Assembly (NCBI GenBank): GCA_942486035.1
Contig: CALNXK010000158.1
Span: 1,217,501 to 1,281,500 of the forward strand
DNA from: Porites lobata
Taxonomy: Eukaryota > Cnidaria > Anthozoa > Scleractinia > Poritidae
DNA length: 64,000 nt
Direction: 5' to 3'
The translations under genes and the position numbers were made by a program. The notes beneath the pieces are model-generated. The model was not told where the DNA came from. It worked only from the letters and a program-made list of their open reading frames with translations, and did not search any database. Shown piece after piece: positions 11,501 to 21,259 of this stretch. Each line of letters starts with the position of its first letter. Position 1 is the stretch's first letter.

Positions 11501-14500
11501 TCTATAAGTATTGTTAGCTGATTAAAAGATTTGTTTTGAGAGCTTCGTGGTTGAATTAGGAAACTGCAAAGAAATTTATCAAAAAGTTTGCTGCATGCAT
11601 ATGTGCACAGAACTCTTTTTTAAAGAAAAAACTGTCCCTTTTGTTGTCGCAGTAGTTTCGAAAGCCCGGTTTCCATATAATCATCCAGATTACCTTCATC
11701 TTATTGCCATCGATTGAGTTAGGGTTTGGCATCTTTATTCCGCTTGCGGCCTTACAGCCCAAACAAAAACTAAAAAGTGCACATGGAGTGAAGCAGTCAC
11801 GCGCGATTAATCCTGCCAGCTACACAAGCTACAGAGTTATTCTAAGGTTTATCCAGTCCTATGACTTTCATCATGCTGAATTTTGATACATTGAATCGGA
11901 GAGTAGGCTATCGAAAATGGCTTTGAACTCGTTATTAACACTAACTTCCGTTCAAATAACTGGCCTGTGACTTTGGTAAAGAATGGCGTTACTATTTTTT
12001 TGTAGGTCCTAATGAAGATGAGCAGCATTTATCTAAAGAAGCCTCTGTTATAGGTCAAGATGAAAAACCCTCTTCTTCAGAGAAATCTCTCCATAAAGGT
12101 ATCCTGGAATCTTAGATATATTACATGTTATAATATTATTTACAAACTAATTTATTTCTAGTAGGAAATGTACTGTAGTCTAAAATATTATGAGCTTAAC
12201 CTGTGATGAAGCTTTCTTTTTAGGGGGAGAGAGATAGCGTGAAAGTCGGGGGACAGGGAAAGGAAGAAAACTAACGTTTCTCCCTCACCAACAAAACAAA
12301 CAGGGAAGAAGCACAGCCTGATCGCAGGTTAACAAGTGCAGGTTGTGTGTTTTTTCGAAATCTACAGTGTAACAACAACAAAAAATTTTCTAGCCTGCAG
12401 TGCAGGCGTTTTCTTTGAGCGCTCAATTTGCTCGTGAAAGTGCCATGTTGAAACTTCCCGAAGAGAGGAGGAAATAGGGCGAGTCAAAGGGAGCTGGGAG
12501 GGGGCGGGGAGAGAGAAGAGAAAACCCTCCCCCCTTTCCTTCTTTCGCCCTCACACCTACGATAAGGGTTCATAAAATCAAAGATGGCGGCAACAACAAC
12601 ATTACGAACATGAACAACGTTTCGCCCACCCAAAATACACCTGCACTGCAGGCTAGGAATTCTCGAAACACTGAACAAGACTCATCTTAAAAGAGTCAAA
12701 ACTCTTTAACACTGTTACTTCTTCAGTTGCTGATAACAAGACTCGTTTCAGGAGAGCTTTGTCCGTTGAAAAATACAGTTGCATTTACATGTACAACGTA
12801 CACGTTTTACAACCTACAGTAATGCTCCATGATGTATGTGACAGAAGTCAGTGTTGATCATTTCAGTCACGATGTGCATCTTGTTTGGTATTGGATGCTG
12901 AAATTCGAATGTTTCATTTCTAATTTAAATGTGGATAATTAACTTTTGGACACGGTTTATGAAACTTCCACATCCCTAAATTTTTCTTAATTTGGGGGCC
13001 TTAGACAGATCTGTCCTTTAATGATGTTTTTCGCTTAAGCCTCAAGCAGGATTAGTTGTCAGGTCATGTAGCATAAACCATACTTTTAAAAAGATGTTGT
13101 CTTTGGCACAGTTATTTGAACATGAGCCCAGTAATTTATTATGATGTTGGTAATTGCCGGATTTGATTTCAGGCGCAGCAAAGAGACCAAGGTCCTCCAA
13201 AAAAGGCAAAAGGCCGTTATCTTCAAGAAATACTCCAGCCCCCAAACATCCGAGACTGGTGGGAGATGAAGGTAAAGTTTTTCTTTTTCTTTATTGAGAG
13301 TTAGGGTTGGTATCTTGTTGCATGTATATGAGAGAATATGATCAACTTTCTCAATATAGCATAGAAGGGCCTTGCGTCGTCGGTCTTACATTCCCTAACC
13401 ACAGCTTCATAACCTGCATACCTGACGAAATATAGTGGTAATGCTTGTGGTGTCGCGTAAGCTAAATTCCTGCAAGCTATGCAGGGGCTTAACCATTTAG
13501 CATCCGCCCGCGAGAAGTTGCGAATCTATTTCAAGCCTTCTCTTTTGCTCTCTTTGTTTTCCCTTTGCCTTTCATTTACATAGCCAGCCAGCTTTCTTGC
13601 CCACCATATCGTCTTTTTTCTGCATGGAATTGCGGCTGGCTAACTTTCTAGAAAAGAGGCAAATTGAATCTGCAATCTGGATTTCTCCCAAAAATGTTAC
13701 TTGGTTCTTTGTGTATAATATTTTTGTCAGGATTGGTCAGAATTTCCAAAATGAGGTAACTTGTGGAAAGAGCTATCCTTGCTTATGTTACTTCATGCAA
13801 ATATTATAATTTAATAGGAGAATTTAAAATGGCCTTCCTTCTGACTGAGGTAAGAAGAACATGAACATCTTTAGGCTTGTTTTATTGACATAAATTTCCT
13901 GATCTTTTTGTTTCCAGCAGTTTGGGACAACTCGGTTGTGAAATTGCTCAAAGCTGAATACAAAAGGCGCTCTCAGTTAAGACCCCTTCTTTGGGACAAC
14001 ACCATCGAGTTACCCCTAGAGAATGTCTACACGAGACTGAAAATCATTTCACGACGAAAATTGGCCATCCAGATAAAAGACGATAGGGTGAATGCTTTCA
14101 GCATCTTCAAAGTTCCTTTTAAAGGTTCGGACAACACCATCGAGTTACCCCTAGAAAGTGTCTACACGAGACTGAAAATCGTTTCACGACGCAAATTGGC
14201 CATCCAGATGAAAGACGATAAGGTGAATGCTTTCAGCATCTTCAAAGCTCCTTTTAAAGGTTCGGATGTCATGACGCTAACAAGTGGAAGTTCAGATATG
14301 CACGTGGGCAAAAGTGAGGCAAATGTGTTTGACGTCTTCACTGTTCCTGATAAAGCTGAGGATGTCCCGACGCCAGCAGAAAAAGGAAACGCACACTTAC
14401 CGAGAGAAAATGACGAGGTAAATGTATTTGAAATCTTCAAGACTCTTGAAAAAGGTGAGGATGTTATGACGCTAGTAGAGGGAAGCCCCGGAATCGGTAA

Positions 14501-17500
14501 AACTACGTTTTGCCTCAAACTTGCTTATGACTGGCCACATGGAAAAATCCCATCAGAGTGCTCTTTTCCCAAATTTGAGTTTGTGTTGCTCCTCAAATGT
14601 AGAGACATTGATGGAAATATAATAGATACCATAAGGGAACAACTTCTCCCCAGAGATATCGACGAGGAGACTGTAGAGAAGTTTTTGCACTTCATGAAGG
14701 ACATTCATAACCAGGAGAAAATTTTAATCATTTTGGATGGTTTAGATGAGCTGCCTGAAAAATCTCAGTGTCATGTGGATGAGCTGCTTCACCGAAGAAT
14801 TTTACCTTTCTGTTATGTTTTGGCTACTTCGCGACAAGAAAGAGGTATTGATGTACGAAAGAGATTTGTCTTTGACATTCATTTGGAGATCAAAGGATTC
14901 ACAGAAGGCGATGCTTTTGAATATATCAGAAAACATTTCTCAAATATTGGTCGAGGACATTCACCAAAGGGAGAGAGACTCATAACAGAAATAAAAGACA
15001 ACAAGTTTTTGCATGCTCTCCGAAGCAACCCCCTTAATTTACTCCTTCTCTGTGTAATCTATGAGGATTATGAGGGAAAGCTGCCATCATCCCGTTCTAG
15101 GCTTTATCAAGTTATTGTCCTTTGCCTTTTAAGACGATACTGCGCTAAACACAACCTGCAAGCCCCCGAAGGTGATGACGAGTTAGAGAGGTATTTTGAG
15201 AAGGACATACTTGCACTAGGAGAGCTAGCTTGGATGTGCCTGCTGAGTGGTCGTCATGGTTTCCGTGAAAATGAATTAGCTGAGCTTGAAAGAAGATACA
15301 AAGGATTGGTATCCCGTCACATAGGCCTAGTTTACAAGGAAGAAAGTCTGAAGAGGTTAACACCTCAACATGAGTACTACTTTCTTCACAAAAGCTTCCA
15401 AGAGTACTTGGCTGTGGTGTATGTTTCGCACAAATTAAGAAGAAATCAATTGAATTTGTTTGAACATTTAAGCTTCGATGATTTGGTGGGTAAATATCGT
15501 CAAGTCTTTCTTTTTGTGTCTGGTATACTGGGGATGGATGCCAGTGTTCTATTCGCCCAGATTGGTGAGGAGCTGAAGAACCGGGGAGGATGGAACTGGA
15601 ACAAATGCAGAGTAGAGAAGAAGACGCGAGGTGATCTTCTTGAGCGTCTACAACTCTTTCTTGAAGAGCATCTAGAACTCGTTTTTAAACGGGCAGGTTT
15701 GACAACAGCAACATTCCTTACCGAAAGCTTCAATGAAAGTGGACATGCTGAAAAAATGGCAGTTACTCTTTGTTCCTATATACCCTTCCCACAGCAAGTT
15801 GACGCTGACCTCTCCAGTGAGGAGACGTGCAATATAGTTCACGTTTTAGAGGCATGCAAAAGCTTTCATAATTTACCGAAGCCAGTTAAACTTACCGTTC
15901 GTGCTAAAACGCAAGATACATGTCGCTATCAGAGTATTGCAGGGTACATACAATCCTGCCCAAAGACACAGAAACTTAGCCTTTTTACCCCTGTAGTTAC
16001 ATTAGACCTAGCCAAGGCGCTATGCGACGGCCTGTTTGGAAACACGACTTTATCAGAGTTTACCCTACAAATTTCTGACAGCATCCCTTGCAATGCAGCT
16101 GTTTTAATCGGTGAATTGTTGGCTGCACGCAGATCCTTGAGAAAAATAACGTTTCAACTTGACAGAGTGTGGGATGAGAATTGGGCCAGTGCTATTGAAC
16201 CAGCTTTGTTTGCGGACACTCCTTTGAATTCTGTGGACCTCCAGGTTCGTGGATCATTGAGTGATACTGCGGTCCATGGTTTAGGAAAGCTTTTATCAAA
16301 TAAAGCTTTGGCCTCATTTTCCCTTAATATCTCTGGAGATGTGCAGGAATTTGTAACTGCTGTTATTAGCAGAGAAATTGCGCAACAAACCGCCCTCAAG
16401 TCATTGGCTTTCAGCGTTGACGGCAACCTTAGTCTCTCTGGTGTGAATGCTCTTCAAAACAGTCTTCTAGAAAATCGTTCTTTAAGTGATTTAGCATTGA
16501 CTCTCCGTGGAGAGATTCCTGACAACTGGCAGTCTGTTGTGGAAAATCTTTGTTCGGTAAAGAAGGGATCAGTTATCTGTACTTTTCATCCAGACCCTGG
16601 CAGCAGTGTTACATGTAATCAAGTGGTACATTTTCGTCCTGCTATGGTCGAGATGGGGTTAGAAACAAAACAACACTTTACTGTAGTTCTTTGGGGAGAG
16701 TTGAAGTGTGGTGGAGCAGAAGATTTATGTAAGATCTTGGTGCGTGTTCCCCTCACAAGCCTGGCTCTGAAAGTGCATGGAAAATTAAGTGGTGGTGTTG
16801 CTAATATTATTAAAAGATATATCGGACGACAAAATACACTATCCGCCCTGACAATTGATACTTGGAGAAAGTTGGCCCCGGGGACAGGAACCCTACTTCA
16901 GGAACTATCAGATAAAAACGTAACTGTTCAAGTAAAAGAGCATGGCGTCTCTGTTGTTCCTAAGGAAGCGTGTAATGCTCTTGATGTCTCTATTGACAAT
17001 CCTGCATCGCTGACACCAATGTTCTCTGAAGTTAAGAATACCAGAAAGGAGAGAATCAATCTTAAAATAATTAACCACGATGAAGTAATTAGTGACTGGC
17101 CACGTCTGCTAGGTGATGCTTTGGCAGAAAACACATCGCTTACTACGCTGGATCTTACAGTGATCAACTACACAATGAATCCAGGAATAGGGAAAGACCT
17201 CGGGGATAGTTTGCTGCGAAGTTCTTCATTGACAGTTTTAAGTCTTACAATCAGAAACTACAGTAACATGGGAGAAGGCTGGGAATGCACGTTGGTCAAC
17301 ACCTTGGCTAAAATGGCGTCATTAACTACACTTAGTCTCTCAATTGACGATCGTGGCGAGGTGAGGAAATTTGAAGAAGATTTGATGCCAGTGAGGTCCT
17401 TGTCTACACTTTCCGTTGTAATCAACACTGGTAAGTTAACTGACTTTTGGTTTGAATTTCTGAGAAAATGTTTGGAGGAATGCAATTCACTAAATAAACT

Positions 17501-18065
17501 CTGCCTTACAAGCAACACCTACTGCGATTCAAGAGAAATGCCCCTGACCTTCGGGCATATTGAAAGTCTCATGTTTGGACTGGCAGGTACCACATCATTA
17601 AAGGAACTAAACATGACAATTAACAGCATTACCTTTACTGATTCCTCGATAACCTCCTTCACTGATTATGAATACTTGAACTTTGTAGTGTGGGTTCGTT
17701 CTCTGAAAAGGGGTTTAGCGAAAAACAAGTCATTAACTACACTCATTCTGACAGTAAATGACTACACTGAAGCTGAGAAGCATGGCGATTGGTCTCATCT
17801 ATTGAGACAGGAAATGTTTCCAGAAAACTCGTCATTGACTGAACTCAATCTGACAGTCAACATCCGCAGTGAAGTAAGTGAAGACTGGTTACCAATTTTT
17901 TGTGACTATTTAATGATGAATTGCTCCTCCCTGAGAACAGTGAGATTACAAGTCAACAACCTTTGTGCTACAAGCAATAGTCGTATATATGACTTAAGCA
18001 AACTTCGGTTAAAATACCGATCATTATCGACATTTGAACTCTCGGTAACTTTCTATGGAGAGTAA
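7680..18065 (+). CDS. Glycosyltransferase group 1 - NACHT - LRR receptor (NLR-like protein), complete gene model
   Basis: Coding exons are 7680-7697, 9954-11184, 12006-12098, 13173-13271 and 13918-18065. They splice in frame (phases 0, 1, 1, 1) to 1,863 codons including TAA. Domains in order: GT-B glycosyltransferase of the group 1 / GT4 type (about residues 34-412), a short polar and basic linker (about 420-480), a duplicated pre-NACHT segment (about 505-600), NACHT ATPase (Walker A about 669-677, Walker B about 749-758), winged-helix region, and C-terminal leucine-rich repeats (about 1150-1860). NLRs are cytosolic sensors that oligomerise on ligand binding. Glycosyltransferase-NACHT fusions are established for corals; what the enzyme domain does there is not known. 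No CARD, Death or DED is visible. The gene converges on USE1. I infer an intracellular immune or symbiosis receptor; ligand and donor sugar cannot be read from sequence. Confidence 0.82.
7763..7856. repeat. Small foldback repeat in intron 2
   Basis: GATACAAT then AGGGTTTCCT from 7763 pairs with AGGAAACCCT then ATTGTATC ending at 7856. Arms are about 27 bases with few mismatches. It lies 66 bp inside the intron after the first coding exon and is noncoding. Confidence 0.6.
8475..8528. repeat. ATT trinucleotide microsatellite
   Basis: About 17 nearly perfect ATT/TTA units in intron 2 of the NLR gene. Nothing else of note lies between the foldback at 7856 and this repeat. Confidence 0.9.
8640..9055. 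repeat. Tandem repeat, about 150-bp unit, three copies
   Basis: The block GCTTCATGCTTCACCA followed by GCAGGCCCTTTGGCTTGTTT and a G-rich tract recurs near 8700, 8845 and 9000. The third copy is shorter. G-rich stretches (GGGGGTGGGGGTGG near 8960) and a C tract near 9095 make the flank homopurine/homopyrimidine. Short open frames here are by-products of the repeat. Confidence 0.7.
9169..9786. mobile_element. piggyBac-like non-autonomous element with TTAA target sites
   Basis: TTAA at 9165-9168 is followed by CCCATTCGC, and GCGAATGGG ends at 9786 followed by TTAA at 9787-9790. TTAA target duplication and CCC...GGG ends are the hallmark of piggyBac transposons. The 618-bp interior has no open frame of a transposase, so this is a MITE-type derivative. 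It sits in intron 2 of the NLR gene, 164 bp before the glycosyltransferase exon. Confidence 0.7.
9954..11184 (+). CDS. Glycosyltransferase exon (GT-B, GT4/group 1) of the NLR gene
   Basis: The acceptor CTTCTTTTAG ends at 9953 and the donor CAAG|GTAACA follows 11184; the exon is phase 0 in, phase 1 out. It encodes about 410 residues. The N-terminal Rossmann half begins LNVTLLSSEWRSTKGGL (a GG loop typical of GT4 enzymes) and contains IQVVHTAPEE. The C-terminal half begins near SVLVFGRGDSEDFQLKGYD and carries the nucleotide-sugar-binding EX7E motif in SRTEGFGLAALEAL, with glutamates at about residues 321 and 329. The retaining GT4 fold therefore looks intact and possibly active. If intron 3 is retained the frame runs 19 more codons to a stop ending at 11243, giving a transferase-only protein of about 435 aa. 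Confidence 0.88.
11185..12005 (+). other. Intron of the NLR gene, nothing recognised inside
   Basis: The intron runs from GTAACA to the acceptor TATTTTTTTGTAG. Short open frames on both strands look like chance. No repeat with clear ends was identified. Confidence 0.7.
12006..12098 (+). CDS. Linker exon (31 codons) of the NLR gene
   Basis: The exon starts after a strong polypyrimidine acceptor (TTTTTTTGTAG) and ends AAAG|GTATCC. It is phase 1 in and out and 93 bp long, so it could be skipped without breaking the frame. It encodes an acidic, serine-rich linker (PNEDEQHLSKEASV then DEKPSSSEKS) with no fold visible. It joins the transferase to the basic linker exon. Confidence 0.72.
12099..13172 (+). 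other. Intron of the NLR gene with one MITE
   Basis: Apart from the MITE at 12388-12659 and a purine-rich stretch just before it, no feature is seen. The intron ends with GATTTCAG at 13172. Confidence 0.65.
12388..12659. mobile_element. MITE with CTAGCCTGCAGTGCAGG inverted ends
   Basis: CTAGCCTGCAGTGCAGG at 12390-12406 is repeated exactly in inverted order at 12640-12656. The interior is 230 bp and noncoding. The end itself contains a short palindrome (CCTGCAGTGCAGG). No target duplication could be assigned. Confidence 0.7.
13173..13271 (+). CDS. Basic linker exon (33 codons) of the NLR gene
   Basis: The acceptor TTGATTTCAG ends at 13172 and the donor GAAG|GTAAAG follows 13271; it is phase 1 in and out, 99 bp. 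The peptide is strongly basic (KRPRSSKKGKRPLSSRN) and resembles a bipartite nuclear localisation signal. As a symmetric exon it can be skipped in frame, which would remove the basic segment. No domain is recognised. Confidence 0.72.
13272..13917 (+). other. Last intron of the NLR gene
   Basis: No repeat or gene is recognised in this 646-bp intron. It ends at a tandem acceptor, TTTCCAGCAG, discussed under findings. Confidence 0.65.
13918..18065 (+). CDS. NACHT-LRR exon (about 1,381 codons) of the NLR gene
   Basis: This single 4.1-kb exon carries the whole receptor module. Two 45-residue tandem copies of a pre-NACHT segment come first. The NACHT domain has Walker A EGSPGIGKTTF (14478-14510), Walker B LIILDGLDELP (about 14722-14754) and a sensor-like YVLATSRQERG near 14815. 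The HEYYFLHKSFQEYLAVVY block near 15370 is the usual winged-helix end of cnidarian and vertebrate NLRC-type proteins. From about 15930 to the stop come irregular LRRs, with recurring SLTTL-L-L patterns every 28-40 residues. The frame is open to TAA at 18063-18065 with no breaks, so it looks functional. An LRR region without introns fits lineage-specific expansion; vertebrate NLR LRRs are usually split by introns. Confidence 0.9.
13995..14264 (+). repeat. In-frame 135-bp tandem duplication before the NACHT domain
   Basis: 13995-14129 and 14130-14264 are near-identical; each encodes 45 residues starting DNTIELPLE and ending near FKGS(D). The following 200 bp contain two further, diverged copies of the FxxF/IFK...KGxD pattern (VFDVFTVPDKAED, VFEIFKTLEKGED) directly before the P-loop. 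Confidence 0.9.
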
Positions 18066-18085
18066 AATAAGGTTCAAAAGCGTCA

Positions 18086-18219
18086 TGACATTGTAGACGG
18101 GTGTTGCATTAAAAGTAGACTTGCAGACGTAATTAGAGTAATAAATACATGATGACATTGTAGCCGGGTGTGGCATTGAAAGTAGACTTGTAGACGTAAT
18201 TAGAGTAATGAATACATGC
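18086..18219 (+). repeat. 67-bp tandem duplication in the NLR 3' UTR
   Basis: Two copies start with GACATTGTAG at 18086 and 18153, 20-90 bp past the stop. Copy 1 carries AATAAA; copy 2 has AATGAA at the same place. Confidence 0.8.
18140..18145 (+). terminator. Polyadenylation signal AATAAA for the NLR gene
   Basis: AATAAA 75 bp after the TAA is the first canonical signal downstream. It lies in the first copy of the 67-bp duplication. Other AATAAA-like sites occur further on, so alternative ends are possible. Confidence 0.5.
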
Positions 18220-18442
18220 GGGGACGAAGTAAAAGTGTGGCTTAAAAAGAAAAGGATTCAAAGGGACAGCCGGCTAGTTGTTGGTGCTGAATATATCTAA
18301 CAGTCCTAACTGTTCATTAGTATAATGCCCAATTAGTCAGGGAATTCTAGCGCAAAACGTTTTGCATTCTTGTCTCTCGGTGCTGTATTCATAGATATTG
18401 TCAAGAAAGTTTTTTTTCAGTATGTCTCCCACTTCACAGGCC

Positions 18443-18622
18443 CAATAGGCCATTTCCAAGTTCCTCCGGGCCTCTGTTTCAAAATGAGGGTAGGTGCTCA
18501 GGCTTTTGATATGGAAATCATTTTTCATTCTCATGCAAATAAAACTCATTTTCACACAAAAGGTTGTGCATCTAGCCTCATTTTGAAAGTGAGGGTTTTT
18601 GGAACTCGGAAGTGGCCTATTG
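18443..18622. mobile_element. MITE with CAATAGGCCA...TGGCCTATTG ends
   Basis: CAATAGGCCA at the left pairs with TGGCCTATTG at the right, and the next 35 bases continue inverted with mismatches (CAAGTTCC / GGAACTCG, CAAAATGAGGG / CCTCATTTTG). Noncoding, about 180 bp. Confidence 0.65.
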
Positions 18623-18847
18623 ACAAGAAATGCAGTGGATAATATTGTTAGGGAAATTATGGAAACAGCCTATTTATCAAGTGCTCTTGAGGTTTGTCCC
18701 AGAAACTTACCCTATATATGACGGCCCACTTTCAACTTTGCCGAAATCACTGATATGTGTGAACATGTGGTTTTTCGTGTCGGCGTAAGAACTATCTGAA
18801 AAGTGTGAACATCAGCCTAAATGAATAAGGGAAATAGTTTATAACTA

Positions 18848-19020
18848 CAGTCTCAACAAAAATACTTGGGACACTTCCACCCAAGACTGGTTTTTTCAGT
18901 TTTTGCCCGTCTCCTCGTCCTCCCAATGTTGTTCATCACAGTTAACTCACCAAATCTTGCACACCAACATTGGGACAGCAAGAAGACAGCAAAGTGCCCC
19001 AACATTTTTATCTGAGACTG
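18848..19020. mobile_element. MITE with CAGTCTCA...TGAGACTG ends
   Basis: CAGTCTCA at 18848 and TGAGACTG ending at 19020 are exact inverted ends. The arms continue with mismatches for about 30 bases (AAAAATACTTGGGACACTT against AAAGTGCCCCAACATTTTT). The element is 173 bp and noncoding. Confidence 0.7.
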
Positions 19021-19357
19021 AAGCTTAATACTCTTTTGACTCTCTTGTTTTTTTCATTTTAAGCCACAACGTATGCATTTTTTACTTTGGAAGCCGAGTG
19101 GAAATTGTAGTTAATCTTTTGTAGGATCTGTGATTTAACTTTGTGTTTACACGCGAGACCCTTGTTTTTTAGGTGAACTTCAAGTCAGTTTGACAGCTTA
19201 TCTTGAATCATGCTATTATATACTGGATCTTCTTTTTATTCCATTTCTGTACATAGAGATGAAATTTCCTTAAGGGAATTCAATGTTTAGCAACCCTTTG
19301 AATATTCAAAAGTAGGTAGAGTTTGATTGTCTGGGTGAACGTAGTCCTGAATAGAAC

Positions 19358-19385
19358 TGTTGTTGTCAGTTCACTGACAACAACA
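19358..19385. repeat. Perfect palindrome with 2-base loop
   Basis: TGTTGTTGTCAGT, loop TC, ACTGACAACAACA: 13 paired bases each side. It lies in a stretch starting GTGAACGTAGTCCTGAATAG and followed by a short direct duplication (CACAACTTCACCCAGAGAAA, then a similar copy), probably a fragment of a foldback element. Confidence 0.65.
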
Positions 19386-20156
19386 CAACTTCACCCAGAG
19401 AAACACAACTTCAACCAGAGAAAACAGAGCTAGTGAAGAATGCAAGTGCATGCTCAGATTGTGTAACACATGGACATGAAAGGAAATGTGAGGGGAGAAA
19501 ACAAGGAACTGTAAAGTTTATTTTTGTTGTGAATTGTTGTTGCTTGGGAGACATCTATATTTGTTTGACACAAAGCCATGATTTTGTCATTTACAAGTAA
19601 ATTCTTTCCCTAACATTTGAGTTCCATAGTGAATAAGAACGTGTATTAAAATAAGAGATGAGACTTGCAAGTGGCATTTTTTATTTGAAACTGTAAAGTG
19701 AATTAGCTGGGTAATTTATTTACTCCTTTCAGTGGATAACATAGTAAAGGTCTATAGTGTAAATAAATTTTAAAATTTATTGACGTACATTTACCTGAGT
19801 GAATAATGCTGTGAAGGCAGCAAGAATATAGTAGATTTTTTATACATCAACTTTTGGATGGTAGAGGGCGATCTCAATTTATCCAGTCATTCTTATATGC
19901 GCTACAAAGAAAGCATGTGTAGAATTATTGCCCTTCTAGAAGTCGAGATATACTGTGTGAATATTGAAACTATAGCAACTATTTATTGAGAAAAAAATGA
20001 GCTTGTTTTTTTCCTACATAAAACATGTCACTTTCAAACTTATAAGTAGTTCTCTCTTAGTTCAAGATCAGTGCGGTCATTTTCCATTTAGGGTTTGCAA
20101 GACATTTGCCATACACTTGGAAGAGTATGGATGTATGGCTAATCTGTGCAATTATT

Positions 20157-20262
20157 CAACCCTCTCTTCCCTCCCTTACCCTGTCCTCACCCCTCCACCC
20201 TCTTACTTTTCTACCCTCCCCCCTCCTTACTCTACTCTTTTGCCTTCCCCTCCCTCAGCCTC
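20157..20262. repeat. Pyrimidine-rich tract
   Basis: About 100 bases dominated by CT-rich runs such as CCCTCC and TCTACCCTCC. Overlapping open frames are low complexity. Confidence 0.7.
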
Positions 20263-20788
20263 ATGTATCCATAGGTTTAATTTTCTTTGTTTTAATACTA
20301 ACTTAGTGCTTTCTATTTGTCAGAACCGAACGGCCAGACCATTCCTATCATAATGAGAATTTCACTTTTAATCAAAACTAACTAGCCAGATCAGTGAGGC
20401 TATCCTGAATAGTTTGCATTAAAGAGACAGTTTTCAGTAAACACTCTTTGAAAAAGCCAATTTCATTCTCAAACTGACCGGTCTGATCATGGTTCGGCCA
20501 CCCATTACTGACGTTTGGAAATCACCCTTAGTTGCTAGAATGCTTTATTGCAGGAAGTTTACAGGGTTGATTCCCAGGTGCCCTGACTAATAGCCACGTA
20601 TTAAAATAACTGAGCATTGTTGGTACCACCTTTACCCCTCAGATGACTAGACCTTTGTGTGGCTCAGATGACCAAGTAAAATGGCAATGCAGTCATGTCT
20701 CCAGTAGGAGATACAAAAATATTGACCTTTATTAGTACTTTCATGCTGAATGCGTTGACACTTAAGTGGTTTGCTGTCCCTGTTGATT

Positions 20789-20925
20789 CAAACATTCGAA
20801 AGTGCTATCCAACAGATAAATCTCTATCTAGTGGATAAGTATCAGGGAAACAAATACTGCATTATCCACTGGATAAAGATTTATCCAATGGATAACATTT
20901 TCCACCTTTCAAACAACTGGACCCA
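20789..20925. repeat. Foldback repeat rich in TATCCA/TGGATA
   Basis: Outer sequence TTCAAACATTCGAAAG-GCTATCCAA pairs loosely with TTGGATAACA...CTTTCAAACAACTGG. Inner CTAGTGGATAA and TTATCCACTGG pair well. The right end resembles the end of the repeat at 25561-25807 (CGAACAACTGGGCCC), suggesting related families. Confidence 0.5.
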
Positions 20926-20987
20926 GAAGAATTTTAACTCTTGATAAATTAAACGCAGTAAGCTGAAACAGTATTCTTTACAGTTGT

Positions 20988-20993
20988 TTTATT
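20988..20993 (-). terminator. Polyadenylation signal AATAAA for USE1
   Basis: On the minus strand AATAAA occurs about 87 bases after the USE1 stop codon, in ATGCAATAAAACAAC. Position and spacing fit the 3' end of the USE1 mRNA. Confidence 0.6.
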
Positions 20994-21079
20994 GCATATT
21001 ATTTTCAAATAATTGTAATCTTTGTACATTCTTGGAACCTTCTTTGTTTGAAGAGTTCTGCTTTAAGGTTATCACTATA

Positions 21080-21259
21080 TCACTTCCTTGGGAAAAGTCT
21101 AATAAATATAATCATCCACATAAACACAATACAGACTGTAATTATCATAATCCAGATCCACCAGGAACATGGTGTCTGTGTTAATTCCTCAAGTCTTTCT
21201 GATTCTCGTTTTAGTTTCTCAAAATTTGAATCTGCAAGCTTTGTTGACTGCTCCAAGGT
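21080..21259 (-). CDS. USE1: USE1 last exon: SNARE helix end and membrane anchor
   Basis: The acceptor GTTTTTTAG precedes 21259 and the TGA is at 21082-21080. It encodes 59 residues. The SNARE motif ends with SNFEKLKRESERLEELTQ. Then comes a roughly 24-residue hydrophobic segment (WWIWIMIITVCIVFMWMIIF) and a short basic tail, IRLFPRK. A C-terminal anchor with almost no lumenal tail is characteristic of USE1. Confidence 0.9.
   Translation of the reverse strand, partial: TLEQSTKLADSNFEKLKRESERLEELTQTPCSWWIWIMIITVCIVFMWMIIFIRLFPRK

Larger units (their letters stand above)
18220..20987. other. Intergenic region between convergent genes
   Basis: It holds two MITEs (18443-18622, 18848-19020), a perfect hairpin (19358-19385), a pyrimidine-rich tract (20157-20262) and another foldback (20789-20925). 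No open frame here is recognisable as a gene. Confidence 0.65.
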
